A DNA stretch of 64,000 nt from assembly GCA_965232105.1 (NCBI GenBank), contig OZ246956.1, forward strand, positions 3,038,001 to 3,102,000. The letters are read 5' to 3'. Shown here in pieces: positions 1 through 8,355 of this stretch. Numbering within the stretch: the first letter of the stretch is position 1; the number at the start of each line of letters is the position of its first letter. A program made the position numbers and the translations under genes. The notes beneath the pieces are model-generated. The model was not told the DNA's origin. It worked only from the letters and a program-made list of their open reading frames with translations, and ran no database searches. Origin of the DNA: Multivorans sp965232105 (GTDB lineage Bacteria; Acidobacteriota; Thermoanaerobaculia; Multivoradales; Multivoraceae).

Positions 1-995
1 TGCCGGTCGTAGCCGGCGCGCTTGTAGAAGATGTGCATGTCGCACTCGTGGGTGAAGCCGATGCCGCCGAAGACCTGGGTGGTCATCGTGACGGCGTGGC
101 TTGCCACGTCGGTAGCGTGGGCCTTGAGAAGGGGGGCGAAGTGGTCGATTTCGTCCGAGCCCTCGTCCCAGGCGTCGGCGGTGTGCCAGAGCAGGGACTG
201 GACGGGCTCGACTTCGGCGAGGACCTCGGCGCAGATGTGCTTGACGGCCTGGAAGGAGCCGATGATGCGCTCGAACTGTTTGCGTTCCTTGGCGTAGTCG
301 ACCGCGATGTGCAGTCCCTTCTGGGCGGCGCCAAGGGCGTCGGCGGCGATGGCGATCTGGGCCGCGTGGACGGCGCGCTTAGAGCTCTCGGCACTGCCGC
401 CGAGGCTCTCCGCGGCGTTCAGGTCGACGCCGGAGAAGGTGACTTCGGCAACCCGGCGCGTGTCGTCGACGGTCTGGAGGGGCTCGATGTCTACTCCCGC
501 GGTCGTCGCCTCGAGCAGGTGGAGGCTGCCCCCGGATTCGAGCAGGAAGGCGTCTGACCAGGCGGCGTCGGGCACGTAGAGCACGGTTCCGTCGACGCGG
601 CCGTTCTCGATCGGCGCGTCGAGGATCGGAGTGACGAGCGTCCTCCCTTCGGCGATCCCTTCGAGCAGGGCGTTCCTGCGCTCGCCGGCGTCGGCGCCGG
701 CGATCAGCAGCGGCGCCAGGACGTAGGCGGAGTGGAAGTTGACCGGCGCCGCGGCGCGACCGATCTCCTGGGCGGCGATCGCTGCCTCCTGCATCCCGAG
801 CTCCGAGCCGCCGCGGTCCATGTCGACCAGCAGGCCGGTGATGCCCTGGTCGCCGAGCTGGCCGTGGATTGCCTCGTCCTGCCCGGACTCGGAGTCCATC
901 ACGCGGCGGACGCGCTCGATACCCACGTCCTGGGCGAGAAAACGGGCGATCGAATCTCGGAGCAGCTCTTGCGGCTGCGTCAGTCCAAAGTCCAT
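1..995 (-). CDS. Acyl-CoA dehydrogenase, C-terminus cut by window edge
   Basis: Flavin-dependent acyl-CoA dehydrogenase, expected to introduce the alpha-beta double bond into an acyl-CoA thioester. The frame opens at an ATG at 993-995 and stays open for 331 codons to the window edge, so only the extreme C-terminus is missing. Visible family traits are the helical N-domain starting MDFGLTQPQELL, the KERKQFERIIGSFQAVKH segment of the C-terminal helical domain and the QVFGGIGFTHE motif near the end. It lies 35 bases downstream of a second dehydrogenase on the same strand, so the two are probably co-transcribed. Paired divergent subunits of this kind form heteromeric enzymes for bulky acyl chains in some bacteria; that role is inference here. 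Confidence 0.9.
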   Translation of the reverse strand, partial: MDFGLTQPQELLRDSIARFLAQDVGIERVRRVMDSESGQDEAIHGQLGDQGITGLLVDMDRGGSELGMQEAAIAAQEIGRAAAPVNFHSAYVLAPLLIAGADAGERRNALLEGIAEGRTLVTPILDAPIENGRVDGTVLYVPDAAWSDAFLLESGGSLHLLEATTAGVDIEPLQTVDDTRRVAEVTFSGVDLNAAESLGGSAESSKRAVHAAQIAIAADALGAAQKGLHIAVDYAKERKQFERIIGSFQAVKHICAEVLAEVEPVQSLLWHTADAWDEGSDEIDHFAPLLKAHATDVASHAVTMTTQVFGGIGFTHECDMHIFYKRAGYDR

Positions 996-1030
996 GTCGG
1001 ACTCCTTTGGCTCAAGGGGCGGCGCGGACT

Positions 1031-2224
1031 CTAGGCCACGGCCGGCTTCGGCTCCCGAGGCAGTCCAAGGCCCCGCTCGCCGATGATGTTCTTCTGGATC
1101 TGGGCGGTGCCGCCGCCGATGATCAGGCCGAGGGCGTACATGTAGTTGCGCTGCCAGTTGCCGTAGTCGCGGACGTGCTTCGAGCCGCGCCTGAGGACGC
1201 CGCGCTCGGCCATCGCGTCGATCGCCAGGTCGCAGACGTCGTAGTTCAACTGGCAGTTGTTCAGCTTGACGATGAGCCCCCCTGCGCCCGAGTCGCGCTT
1301 CTTCAGCCGATCGGTGAGCAGGCGCAACTGGTGGTACTTCATCGCCTGCACCCGGCCCTCCAGCTTGAGCAGCCGGTCGCGGTAGACGGGCGAATCGATC
1401 AGGCCGGTCTCGCGCAGGATGTCGACACAGCCGGCCATGTAGTTCTCCGTCGCGTTCGAACGGCCGAGCATGTTGCGCTCGAAGCGCAGGGTGTACGTGC
1501 CGACTTCCCAGCCCTGGCCGGGGCGGCCGATCACGTTCGTTGCGGGCACCCGCACGTCGGTGAAGAAGACCTCGTTGAAGGAGGCGTCGCCCGTCATCGT
1601 CATCAGCGGCCGCACGTCGAGGCCGGGCGTGTCCATCGACAGGACGAGGTAGCTGATGCCGCCGTGTTTTCCGGCGTCTGCTTCAGTGCGGATCAGGGCG
1701 AACATCATGTCGGCTTCCCGGGCGCCGCTGGTCCAGATCTTCTGGCCGTTGATCACGTACTCGTCGCCGTCGAGCACCGCGGAAGTGCGCAGCGACGCCA
1801 GGTCGGAGCCGGATCCGGGCTCGCTGTACCCCTGGCACCAGATCAGCTCGCCGCGGATCGTGGGGCTGATCAGGTCCTGTTTCTGGTCTTCGCGGCCGAA
1901 GTGCAGAAGAGTGGGCACGAACATGCTGATGCCCTGGTTCTCCATGCCGAGGGAGAGTCCTGCGTTCTGGAACTCTTCCTCGATCACCAGGCTGGCGAGG
2001 GCATCGGGCTCGTGGCCGGCGCCGCCGTAGCGTTGCGGGATCTCGCGGCCGGCGTAGCCGGCATCGACGAGCCGCTTCTGCCACTTGACGACGCGATTGC
2101 GGACCTCGGAAGCGTCGCCGCCGAAGCCGGGCCCGGCGGGGACCGCGACGTCCTCGTTGGCGGCGAAAAAGGAGCGGACCTCCTCGCGGAGATCGTCGTA
2201 CTGGGAACCGATCGATGTATCCAT
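1031..2224 (-). CDS. Acyl-CoA dehydrogenase
   Basis: Full-length acyl-CoA dehydrogenase of 397 residues, a usual family length. I chose the ATG at 2222-2224 (MDTSIGSQYDD) because it begins the normal helical N-domain; the frame is open further upstream but that stretch resembles no dehydrogenase. Seen motifs: the FAD/substrate segment YSEPGSGSDLAS around residues 133-144, the QKIWTSGA strand around 161-168, and a C-terminal GTAQIQKNIIGERGLGLP. The usual MCAD-type Glu before GTAQIQ is replaced by Gly (IIGGGTAQ), but a Glu is present in FERN near residue 249, the helix position used as base by IVD- and LCAD-type enzymes. It is the first gene of a two-gene unit with the next dehydrogenase. Confidence 0.93.
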   Translation of the reverse strand: MDTSIGSQYDDLREEVRSFFAANEDVAVPAGPGFGGDASEVRNRVVKWQKRLVDAGYAGREIPQRYGGAGHEPDALASLVIEEEFQNAGLSLGMENQGISMFVPTLLHFGREDQKQDLISPTIRGELIWCQGYSEPGSGSDLASLRTSAVLDGDEYVINGQKIWTSGAREADMMFALIRTEADAGKHGGISYLVLSMDTPGLDVRPLMTMTGDASFNEVFFTDVRVPATNVIGRPGQGWEVGTYTLRFERNMLGRSNATENYMAGCVDILRETGLIDSPVYRDRLLKLEGRVQAMKYHQLRLLTDRLKKRDSGAGGLIVKLNNCQLNYDVCDLAIDAMAERGVLRRGSKHVRDYGNWQRNYMYALGLIIGGGTAQIQKNIIGERGLGLPREPKPAVA

Positions 2225-2307
2225 GATGGGCGCGACTTTATCGCGCTTGAAGGGCTCCGCCAGTACTTCGTAGCATTCGGAGTAAGCTGTCGCGTCCAAG
2301 GGTGCCA

Positions 2308-2335
2308 TCCGTGCGTCCGTCAACGAGCGCACGGA
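2308..2335. promoter_or_regulatory. Inverted repeat in a divergent promoter region
   Basis: TCCGTGCG at 2308-2315 and CGCACGGA at 2328-2335 form perfect 8-bp arms around a 12-base spacer. The repeat is midway between the divergently transcribed acyl-CoA dehydrogenase (start 2224) and M24 peptidase (start 2411). It could be a dimeric regulator's operator or a transcript hairpin. No clear promoter hexamers were recognised beside it. Confidence 0.28.
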
Positions 2336-2410
2336 CCGGTTGAGGGGTGTCGTGGACCGCGCGACCCCGGTCCTGGAGGGCGGGCAACGAACAGCGGCGG
2401 CGGGGGCGAA

Positions 2411-3589
2411 ATGAGCGACGACACGGTTGGAGGGGACTTGGCGGCAGAGGCAGAGGGCGCCGGCGAGCAAGCGCCGGCCAGCCGTGATGCCCGGCGCCTG
2501 GACCAGTTGCGCCAGGCGGCCTCGGCGGCCGGCGTCGACGCGGTCGTCCTGACTCCGGCGGCGACGATGACGTGGCTGTTGGGCCATGAGTTCGAAGCCC
2601 ACGAGCGTCTCTTCCTGCTGATCGTGCCGACGTCCGGCGCGGCGGTGGCGGTCGTTCCGGCCCTGGAAGAGGCGAACTTCCGCGGCGCGGCGCCGTCCGT
2701 CGAGTCGCTTCACCTCTGGGACGATGCGGATGGCCCGGAGAAGGCCGCCGCGGATGCGTTCAAGTGCCTGGCCAAGGCTTCCCGGGTCGCGGTGGAGCCG
2801 TTGAGCCTGCGCTACATGGAGTTCGGGCACGTTCGCCGGGAACTCCCGAAAGCAAAGATCGAAAGCGCCGAAAGCGTTGTAGCCGCTCTGCGGCTCAAGA
2901 AGAGCGACGAGGAAGCGGCGCTGATGAAGAGGGCGTCGAAGATCGCGGAAGCGGCGCTCGAGTTCACGCTGCGCGACGTGAAGCCCGGGCGCAAGGAGGT
3001 CGAGATCGCCTCCAAGCTCTCAAGCGAATTGCTGCGGCGGGGCGGAGGCGGCATCTCGTTCGGGCCGATCGTCCTGAGCGGCCCGAAGTCGGCCTTGCCG
3101 CACGGCGTGCCGGACGATCGCGAGATGCAGGAAGGCGAGTTCCTCCTGATCGACTTCGGAACCTCTTTCGACGGCTACCACTGCGACATCACGCGTACTT
3201 TCGTGGTCAGCGGTTCGCCCACCGACCGGATGCGGGAGGTCTACGAAGCGGTCCTGCAGGCGAACATCCGCGGCGTCGCCGCGTCTCGCCCCGGAGTGAC
3301 CTACGACTACGTCCACAAGAACTGCCAGGCCAACCTCCACGGCCCCCGGTTCAAGGAGTTCATGACCCATCGCACCGGCCACGGTCTCGGTCTCGAGATC
3401 CACGAGCCCCCCTCCGTGATGGCCGGCAACGACGACGTCGTCGAAGAAGGCGCCGTCTTCACGATCGAACCAGGCCTCTACCTCAACGGCTGGGGCGGTG
3501 TACGCATCGAAGACAACATCCGGGTGACGGAGCAGGGCTGCGAGCTACTCACGTCCTCCCCGCGGGAGCTGCGCATCCTCGGCGCTTGA
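2411..3589 (+). CDS. M24 family Xaa-Pro aminopeptidase-type metallopeptidase
   Basis: Creatinase/prolidase-like (M24) metallopeptidase of 392 residues, expected to remove N-terminal residues preceding proline or to act on related small amides. The N-terminal creatinase-like domain covers about residues 30-160 and the pita-bread catalytic domain about 170-390. All five dinuclear metal ligands are identifiable: Asp248 (IDFG), Asp259 (CDITRTF), His324 (GHGLG), Glu353 (TIEPG) and Glu367 (RIEDN). The frame is open far upstream, but MSDDTVGG at 2411 is the first sensible start after the divergent intergenic region. There is no signal peptide, so it is probably cytoplasmic. True substrate unknown. 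Confidence 0.92.
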   Translation: MSDDTVGGDLAAEAEGAGEQAPASRDARRLDQLRQAASAAGVDAVVLTPAATMTWLLGHEFEAHERLFLLIVPTSGAAVAVVPALEEANFRGAAPSVESLHLWDDADGPEKAAADAFKCLAKASRVAVEPLSLRYMEFGHVRRELPKAKIESAESVVAALRLKKSDEEAALMKRASKIAEAALEFTLRDVKPGRKEVEIASKLSSELLRRGGGGISFGPIVLSGPKSALPHGVPDDREMQEGEFLLIDFGTSFDGYHCDITRTFVVSGSPTDRMREVYEAVLQANIRGVAASRPGVTYDYVHKNCQANLHGPRFKEFMTHRTGHGLGLEIHEPPSVMAGNDDVVEEGAVFTIEPGLYLNGWGGVRIEDNIRVTEQGCELLTSSPRELRILGA

Positions 3590-3609
3590 CCGTCGCCCCT
3601 CCTTACGCC

Positions 3610-6600
3610 TCAGAAGTGGAGGTGTAGGCCGAACTGGCCGCGGCGGCTGTCGGCCAGGCCGCTGCGGATGGAGCCGTCGAAGTTGAAGAGGAGGGAGCCC
3701 TGGGCGGCGTCGAGGCGGTTGTCGGCGTTCGTCACGTTGAAGATCTCGAAGACCGGTTCGAGGGTGATGCCGCGGCCGAGGGTGAAGGGGCGTGACAGGC
3801 GGATGTCCCAGGTCAGGAAGTCGTTCTCGCGGCGCAGGGTGTTGCGTTGCAGGATTGTGCCGTCGGCGCAGACGCGGTCGGACGGTTGGGCGGCTCGCTG
3901 GCCCCGGCTGGCGCAGGACTCGGACACCGGCGACGCCGACAGGTAGCGGAACACGTTGCTGAACTGAATGTCCTGGGGCAGTGCGAAGAGCAGATAGCCG
4001 GCGACCTGGTGCTGGCGGTCGCGGTCCGACCAGCCGTACTCCGGTCCCAGGTTCGTGGGGTCGGCGTAGCGGAAGGTGAAGGGATCGCGCTCGTTGTCGT
4101 CGTCCGAGCGGTCGCGGCTCAAGGTGTAGTTCATCTCGAAAGTGAGCAGGCCGTCGAAGGCGTCCCGGCCGCGGAGGGTCGCGGTGAGTCCGTGGTAGCG
4201 GGAGCGCGCGGAGCTCTCCGTGTTGTTCAGGGCGTTGATGCCGCCGCCGCCGGGATGGCTGCCGACGCCGAATGGGGAACCGAAGGCGGCGTGGTTGCGG
4301 TTCACGAAGCGGAAGAGCTCGTCGGTCCGCGCGTGCTGGTAGGCGAGTTCGGCGGTCAGGCCCCGGCCGAGTCTTCGCTCGAAGCCGGCGCCGAAGGACC
4401 AGGTCTCCGGCAGTTCCAGGTCCCGGTCGACGACCGTGATGTCGGGCAGGAAGGGCAGGGTGTCTGAACCGTCGATCTGCTCGTCGATGCGCGGCACCGG
4501 GCCCAAGGCCGGCGAGGCGGCGCTGCTGCGGAAGAGGACCTGCTGGAACGCGCCGTTCGTCGTGCGGGGACCGGCCAGCACCAGACTGGGGATGCGGGAG
4601 ACGTAAGTGCCCGCATTCAGTCGGAGGACATTGCGACCGTCGCCCGAGGCGTCCCAGACCAGGCCGAGACGGGGCTGGAAGTTGTCGAGGTCGTCGGGGA
4701 TCGTGCCGTCGGAGGGGAAGCGCGGGTCGTCGAGGTAGGGGGCGAAGTAGGTGTCCCGGGGCGCGATCAGCGGCTCCGGGTTCCAGGTGCCCTCCCAGCG
4801 CAGCCCGAGGTTCAGGACGACGCGGTCCGTCGCCTGCCAGGTGTCCTGGAGGAACAGGCCGACCTCGTCGACATCGAAGGCCTGACGGCCCAGGTCCTCC
4901 GGCGGTACGCCGGGCACGGTCGCGGCCTGCAGGTAAAGCAGGACGGGCCCGGTGATCTCGGCCCCCGGCGGGCAGACGCCGGCGGCGCTGCTCGAGCCGT
5001 CGGAGCAGGTGACGTAGTTGTTGCCCTGCTCGACGAAGTGGATGAAGCCGTCGACCGAGTCGAAGATGTAGCGGCTGTTGCCGAAGCCCAGGAATTGCTG
5101 GGCGATCCCGGTCCGGTTCGCCTCGATCCCCGCCTTGACCAGGTGGTCGCCGAGCAGGGTGGAGACATTGTCGACGAGCTGCTGGCGGTCGTCCGCCGCG
5201 TCCGCGCCGATCGGCAGGAAGAACGGCAGGCCGATGCGGAAGCCGTCGGCGAAGTCCATTCCGATGTCGGGGAAGGGTCTGCCGCCGAGAACCTGGTAGG
5301 GCGGCTGGGGCGGCGGCTCGACTCCCGGCTGGAGCGGTCCGCCGTAGCGCCGCGGACGGTGCTCCCGCGCCCATTGGAGGCGCAGTTCGTTCGAAGTCCG
5401 GTTGCTGAGGAGAGAGCGCAGGCTCAGATTGACGGCATGCGAGTAGTCCTGCTCGATGCCGTTCGCGGACAGGCCCCAGGAGTCGACGTCGAAGGTGCCG
5501 TTCTCCTGTTCCGACCACGTGTAGTTGTACTTGACCGAGGCCTGGTGGCTTTCGCTCAGGTTGAAGTCCAGCTTGGCGATCAGGGCCCGGTTGTCGTCGG
5601 TCCGCTCGATGGGGCCGAACTCGTCGTCAAAGAGGCCCGGCCAGCGCTCCTGGAGAAAGCCGTCGAGCCGCGCCAGGTTGGCCGGGCCGGCGACGATGCG
5701 CACGAGTTGCTTCGTCTCGGAAGCGTCCTGTTCGTCATAGGCGCCGAAGAAGAACACCCGCTCGCGCCGGATCGGCCCGCCGAGCGTGAAGCCGTACTGC
5801 AGGCGCTCGAAGTTCGGCTTCGCGGCCTCTCCGGCCGGATGCTCGGTCGAGATCCCGTCCCATTGCCGGAACGTGTGCATCGTGCCTTCCAGCTCGTTCG
5901 TGCCGGACTTGGTGATCACGTTGACGAAGCCGCCTGCCGAGCGCCCGAACTCGGCGGTCGCGCCCTGGTTGATCACGACCATCTCCTGGATCGCGTCCTG
6001 GTTGAAGGTGAAGGCCGGCCTCTGGCCGCCGCGCTGCTCGCCGAAGAAGGAGTTGTTGAAGTCGGCGCCGTCTACGATGAAGTTGTTGAAGATGCCGCGC
6101 TGACCGCTGATGTTCAGCTCGTCGCCGTCCGGCCCCTGCGAGAGCGAAGCGCCCGGCGTGAGCAGGGTCAGGTCGAAGAAGTTGCGACCGTTCATGGGCA
6201 GTCCCTCGATCACCTCGTCCTCAAGGCGCTGCGAGGTCGTCACGTCGTCGGCGGCCGGAGTCTGGTAGGCGTCCTCGCTGACCGTGATCTCCTCGGCGAC
6301 GACCTCCTTGAGCGCGATGTCGAGGTTCAGGGTCTCGCCCACGCGAAGGGTCAGGCCGGAGAGCCGCTCCATCAGCCCTTCCGCGTCCTTCGTCACGATC
6401 AGTTCGTAGGAGCCGAGCGGCAGCAGGGTGCGGGCGAAGGTCCCGGAGGCGGTCGTTGCGACGGAGGTAGCGAGGCCGGTTTCGACGTGCTGAATCAGCA
6501 CCTGGGCGCCCGCGAGCGGGGCTCCGCTCGGGCCGCGGACCACGCCGCGGATGATCCCGGTCGTCGCTTCGGATTGTGCCGTCGCGGGTACCGCGCCTGA

Positions 6601-6651
6601 AACGGCGGCTGCCACCAGGAGGATGGCGGCGAGGGGCGAACGGAGCGTCAT
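3610..6651 (-). CDS. TonB-dependent receptor with carboxypeptidase-regulatory-like domain (Oar type)
   Basis: Large outer-membrane receptor of 1013 residues. A signal peptide ends near residue 26 (PATAQ). Next come a carboxypeptidase-regulatory-like beta-sandwich (about 30-115, IIRGVVRGPSGAPLAGAQV), a plug domain with EITVSED, GLPMNGRNFFDL and VDGADFNNSFF, then AEFGRSAGGFVNVITKSGTN leading into the barrel. The C-terminus ends in aromatic Phe (LHLHF), as outer-membrane barrels do. It should import a large or scarce substrate using TonB energy; the substrate is not predictable. The gene is 105 bases downstream of a Tat sulfatase on the same strand, suggesting a transport and processing pair. 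No SusD-like lipoprotein accompanies it. Confidence 0.93.
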   Translation of the reverse strand: MTLRSPLAAILLVAAAVSGAVPATAQSEATTGIIRGVVRGPSGAPLAGAQVLIQHVETGLATSVATTASGTFARTLLPLGSYELIVTKDAEGLMERLSGLTLRVGETLNLDIALKEVVAEEITVSEDAYQTPAADDVTTSQRLEDEVIEGLPMNGRNFFDLTLLTPGASLSQGPDGDELNISGQRGIFNNFIVDGADFNNSFFGEQRGGQRPAFTFNQDAIQEMVVINQGATAEFGRSAGGFVNVITKSGTNELEGTMHTFRQWDGISTEHPAGEAAKPNFERLQYGFTLGGPIRRERVFFFGAYDEQDASETKQLVRIVAGPANLARLDGFLQERWPGLFDDEFGPIERTDDNRALIAKLDFNLSESHQASVKYNYTWSEQENGTFDVDSWGLSANGIEQDYSHAVNLSLRSLLSNRTSNELRLQWAREHRPRRYGGPLQPGVEPPPQPPYQVLGGRPFPDIGMDFADGFRIGLPFFLPIGADAADDRQQLVDNVSTLLGDHLVKAGIEANRTGIAQQFLGFGNSRYIFDSVDGFIHFVEQGNNYVTCSDGSSSAAGVCPPGAEITGPVLLYLQAATVPGVPPEDLGRQAFDVDEVGLFLQDTWQATDRVVLNLGLRWEGTWNPEPLIAPRDTYFAPYLDDPRFPSDGTIPDDLDNFQPRLGLVWDASGDGRNVLRLNAGTYVSRIPSLVLAGPRTTNGAFQQVLFRSSAASPALGPVPRIDEQIDGSDTLPFLPDITVVDRDLELPETWSFGAGFERRLGRGLTAELAYQHARTDELFRFVNRNHAAFGSPFGVGSHPGGGGINALNNTESSARSRYHGLTATLRGRDAFDGLLTFEMNYTLSRDRSDDDNERDPFTFRYADPTNLGPEYGWSDRDRQHQVAGYLLFALPQDIQFSNVFRYLSASPVSESCASRGQRAAQPSDRVCADGTILQRNTLRRENDFLTWDIRLSRPFTLGRGITLEPVFEIFNVTNADNRLDAAQGSLLFNFDGSIRSGLADSRRGQFGLHLHF

Positions 6652-6756
6652 TGTGGGACTGCGCGTTTTGTGCCGCGCTTCGAAGCGCCGGATGATAGCG
6701 GGCGTGCGGAACCGGCGACCGGTGGGTCGTCCGCGCCGGCCCGGCCTAACGGTGGG

Positions 6757-8199
6757 TCAGACGGTCAGATACTCCCGCAGCCTCCTCACAACCTCCGGCT
6801 GCGTCGCCGCCAGGTTCTCCGTCTCCATCGGGTCCGCCTCCAGGTCCCACAGAATGTCCTCATTCCCGAAGCCGGTGACCAGCTTGTAGCGGCCGTCGTA
6901 GGCAAGCCGCCAGTCGCGGAGCCCGGACAGGACGACTTCCCGGTGACTGTCGGTCCGGCCCTCCAGCAGTGGCCGGAGGGATCGGCTGTCCATGTCGGCT
7001 GGAGTGTCGAGGCCGGCGTAGTCGAGGAACGTGGCGGCCAGGTCGAGTACGGTCGTCGGCAGGTGGCACTCGTATCCCGCGCGGATGCCGGGGCCGGCCG
7101 CCAGCAGGGGTACGCCCGCGGAAGCCTGGTAGGGGAGTGACTTCCCCCAGCGCGCGTGGTCTCCAAGCATCTCGCCGTGGTCGCTCGAGTACACGATGAT
7201 CGTGTTGTCGAGTTGGCCGGTCTCTTCGAGCATGTCGATGTAGCGGCCCAGCCAGGCGTCGATGTTCTCGATCATCGCGGCGTAGTTCTGGCGGGTCGCC
7301 TTGTGGTCGTCCGGGGTCAGGGCGCCGTGGTAGGCGTAGGGCTGGCCCAGGCCGTCCCGGCCGCGGACCCATGCTTCCATCTCCGCCGTGATGTCGACCG
7401 GCGGATGCGGGCCGACGAAGTTGATGACCAGGTGCCAGGGGTGATCCTTCGGGGCGGCCTCGATCAGGTCCAGGCCGTTCTGGGCGATCCAGTTGTCGCA
7501 GTAGGCCTCGGGGCCGAGCGGTGAGGTGATCACGTCGCCCCACCAACTGTCCGGGAAGTTGGAGCGCCGCCGACGGAAGTCCGTGGCGCAGGCGCGGCCC
7601 TGCGGCGGTTCCAGTGAGTCGAGGTAGCTGTAGTACGGATCCTTGGGACCCTCGGGGTCCTCGAGGTAGGACTGCATCCCGTCGCCCTTGCCACAGTTGT
7701 TGATCTGCGCCGAGAAGCCCCAGTGGTCCGCGAAGTTCGTTCCGTCGATTCCCCAGTTGCCGCTGTTCTTCGACATGTCGAGCTTGCCGACCGCCATCGT
7801 GTGGTAGCCGGAGTCCCGGAGTTGGCCGTAGAAGGTCTGCTGGTCCAGCGGGTAGTCGGTGCCGTTGCCGGGCACGCCGCAGCGGTCGTACTCGCGGCCG
7901 GAGGCGAGGCACGCCCGGGACGGGCCGCAGACCGGCGACGGCACGAGGGCGCGGGTGAAGTTGACGCCGTCGCGCGCCAGACGGTCGATGTTCGGTGTCC
8001 GCAGCGCTGCCAGACCGCGACCGTCCAGCCCGAGCCAGTCGGGCCGCTGCTGGTCGGGGAAGAAGAAGAGGAGGTTCGGCCGGTCGTCAGCCTCCGCGGG
8101 CGGTTGGGATCCGCCGCAGCCGGAAAGGCCGGCGAGGGCCCCGCCGGCAACAAGGCGTGAGGACTGCTGGAGGAAGTCGCGGCGGGTGGGGCGGGTCAT
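6757..8199 (-). CDS. Tat-exported sulfatase (arylsulfatase A family)
   Basis: Sulfatase of 480 residues predicted to hydrolyse sulfate esters in the periplasm. The N-terminus has a twin-arginine signal (TRRDFL) followed by a lipobox-like LSGC with Cys28, so it may be a Tat-exported lipoprotein. The CxPxR sulfatase signature is present as CGPSR with Cys91, the residue converted to formylglycine in this family; metal-binding DQ (FPDQQ) and SSDHGEMLGDH are also visible. The ATG at 8197-8199 is preferred over an in-frame GTG at 8212-8214 because AAGGAG lies just upstream of the ATG. It is followed on the same strand by a TonB receptor. It needs a formylglycine-generating or anaerobic maturase that is not in this window. 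Confidence 0.93.
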   Translation of the reverse strand: MTRPTRRDFLQQSSRLVAGGALAGLSGCGGSQPPAEADDRPNLLFFFPDQQRPDWLGLDGRGLAALRTPNIDRLARDGVNFTRALVPSPVCGPSRACLASGREYDRCGVPGNGTDYPLDQQTFYGQLRDSGYHTMAVGKLDMSKNSGNWGIDGTNFADHWGFSAQINNCGKGDGMQSYLEDPEGPKDPYYSYLDSLEPPQGRACATDFRRRRSNFPDSWWGDVITSPLGPEAYCDNWIAQNGLDLIEAAPKDHPWHLVINFVGPHPPVDITAEMEAWVRGRDGLGQPYAYHGALTPDDHKATRQNYAAMIENIDAWLGRYIDMLEETGQLDNTIIVYSSDHGEMLGDHARWGKSLPYQASAGVPLLAAGPGIRAGYECHLPTTVLDLAATFLDYAGLDTPADMDSRSLRPLLEGRTDSHREVVLSGLRDWRLAYDGRYKLVTGFGNEDILWDLEADPMETENLAATQPEVVRRLREYLTV

Positions 8200-8238
8200 G
8201 AAGCTCCTTCTCACCTTCGGTCAGAAAATCGAACGGGG

Positions 8239-8267
8239 TTGCGGGGTCCAACGGTGTTAGCTAGTTT
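8239..8267 (+). promoter_or_regulatory. Candidate sigma70-type promoter for the TonB receptor gene
   Basis: TTGCGG at 8239-8244 and TAGTTT at 8262-8267 are 17 bases apart, the usual spacing, and lie about 90 bases ahead of the receptor start in an otherwise GC-rich divergent region. Each hexamer matches the consensus only partly, so this is a weak call. Confidence 0.28.
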
Positions 8268-8355
8268 AGGTCACGACAAGAGCCAATGGGGTTTGGCCGC
8301 GCTGTCCTGGAGTTTCCGCGCCGCTCGGTCGAGCCCGCGACCTGGAGGGAGAGCT

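Noticed and set aside
5038..6600. Long open frame on the plus strand opposite the first TonB receptor
   Set aside because: It mirrors the receptor codons in GC-rich DNA, has no domain likeness, and the minus-strand receptor reading is unambiguous.
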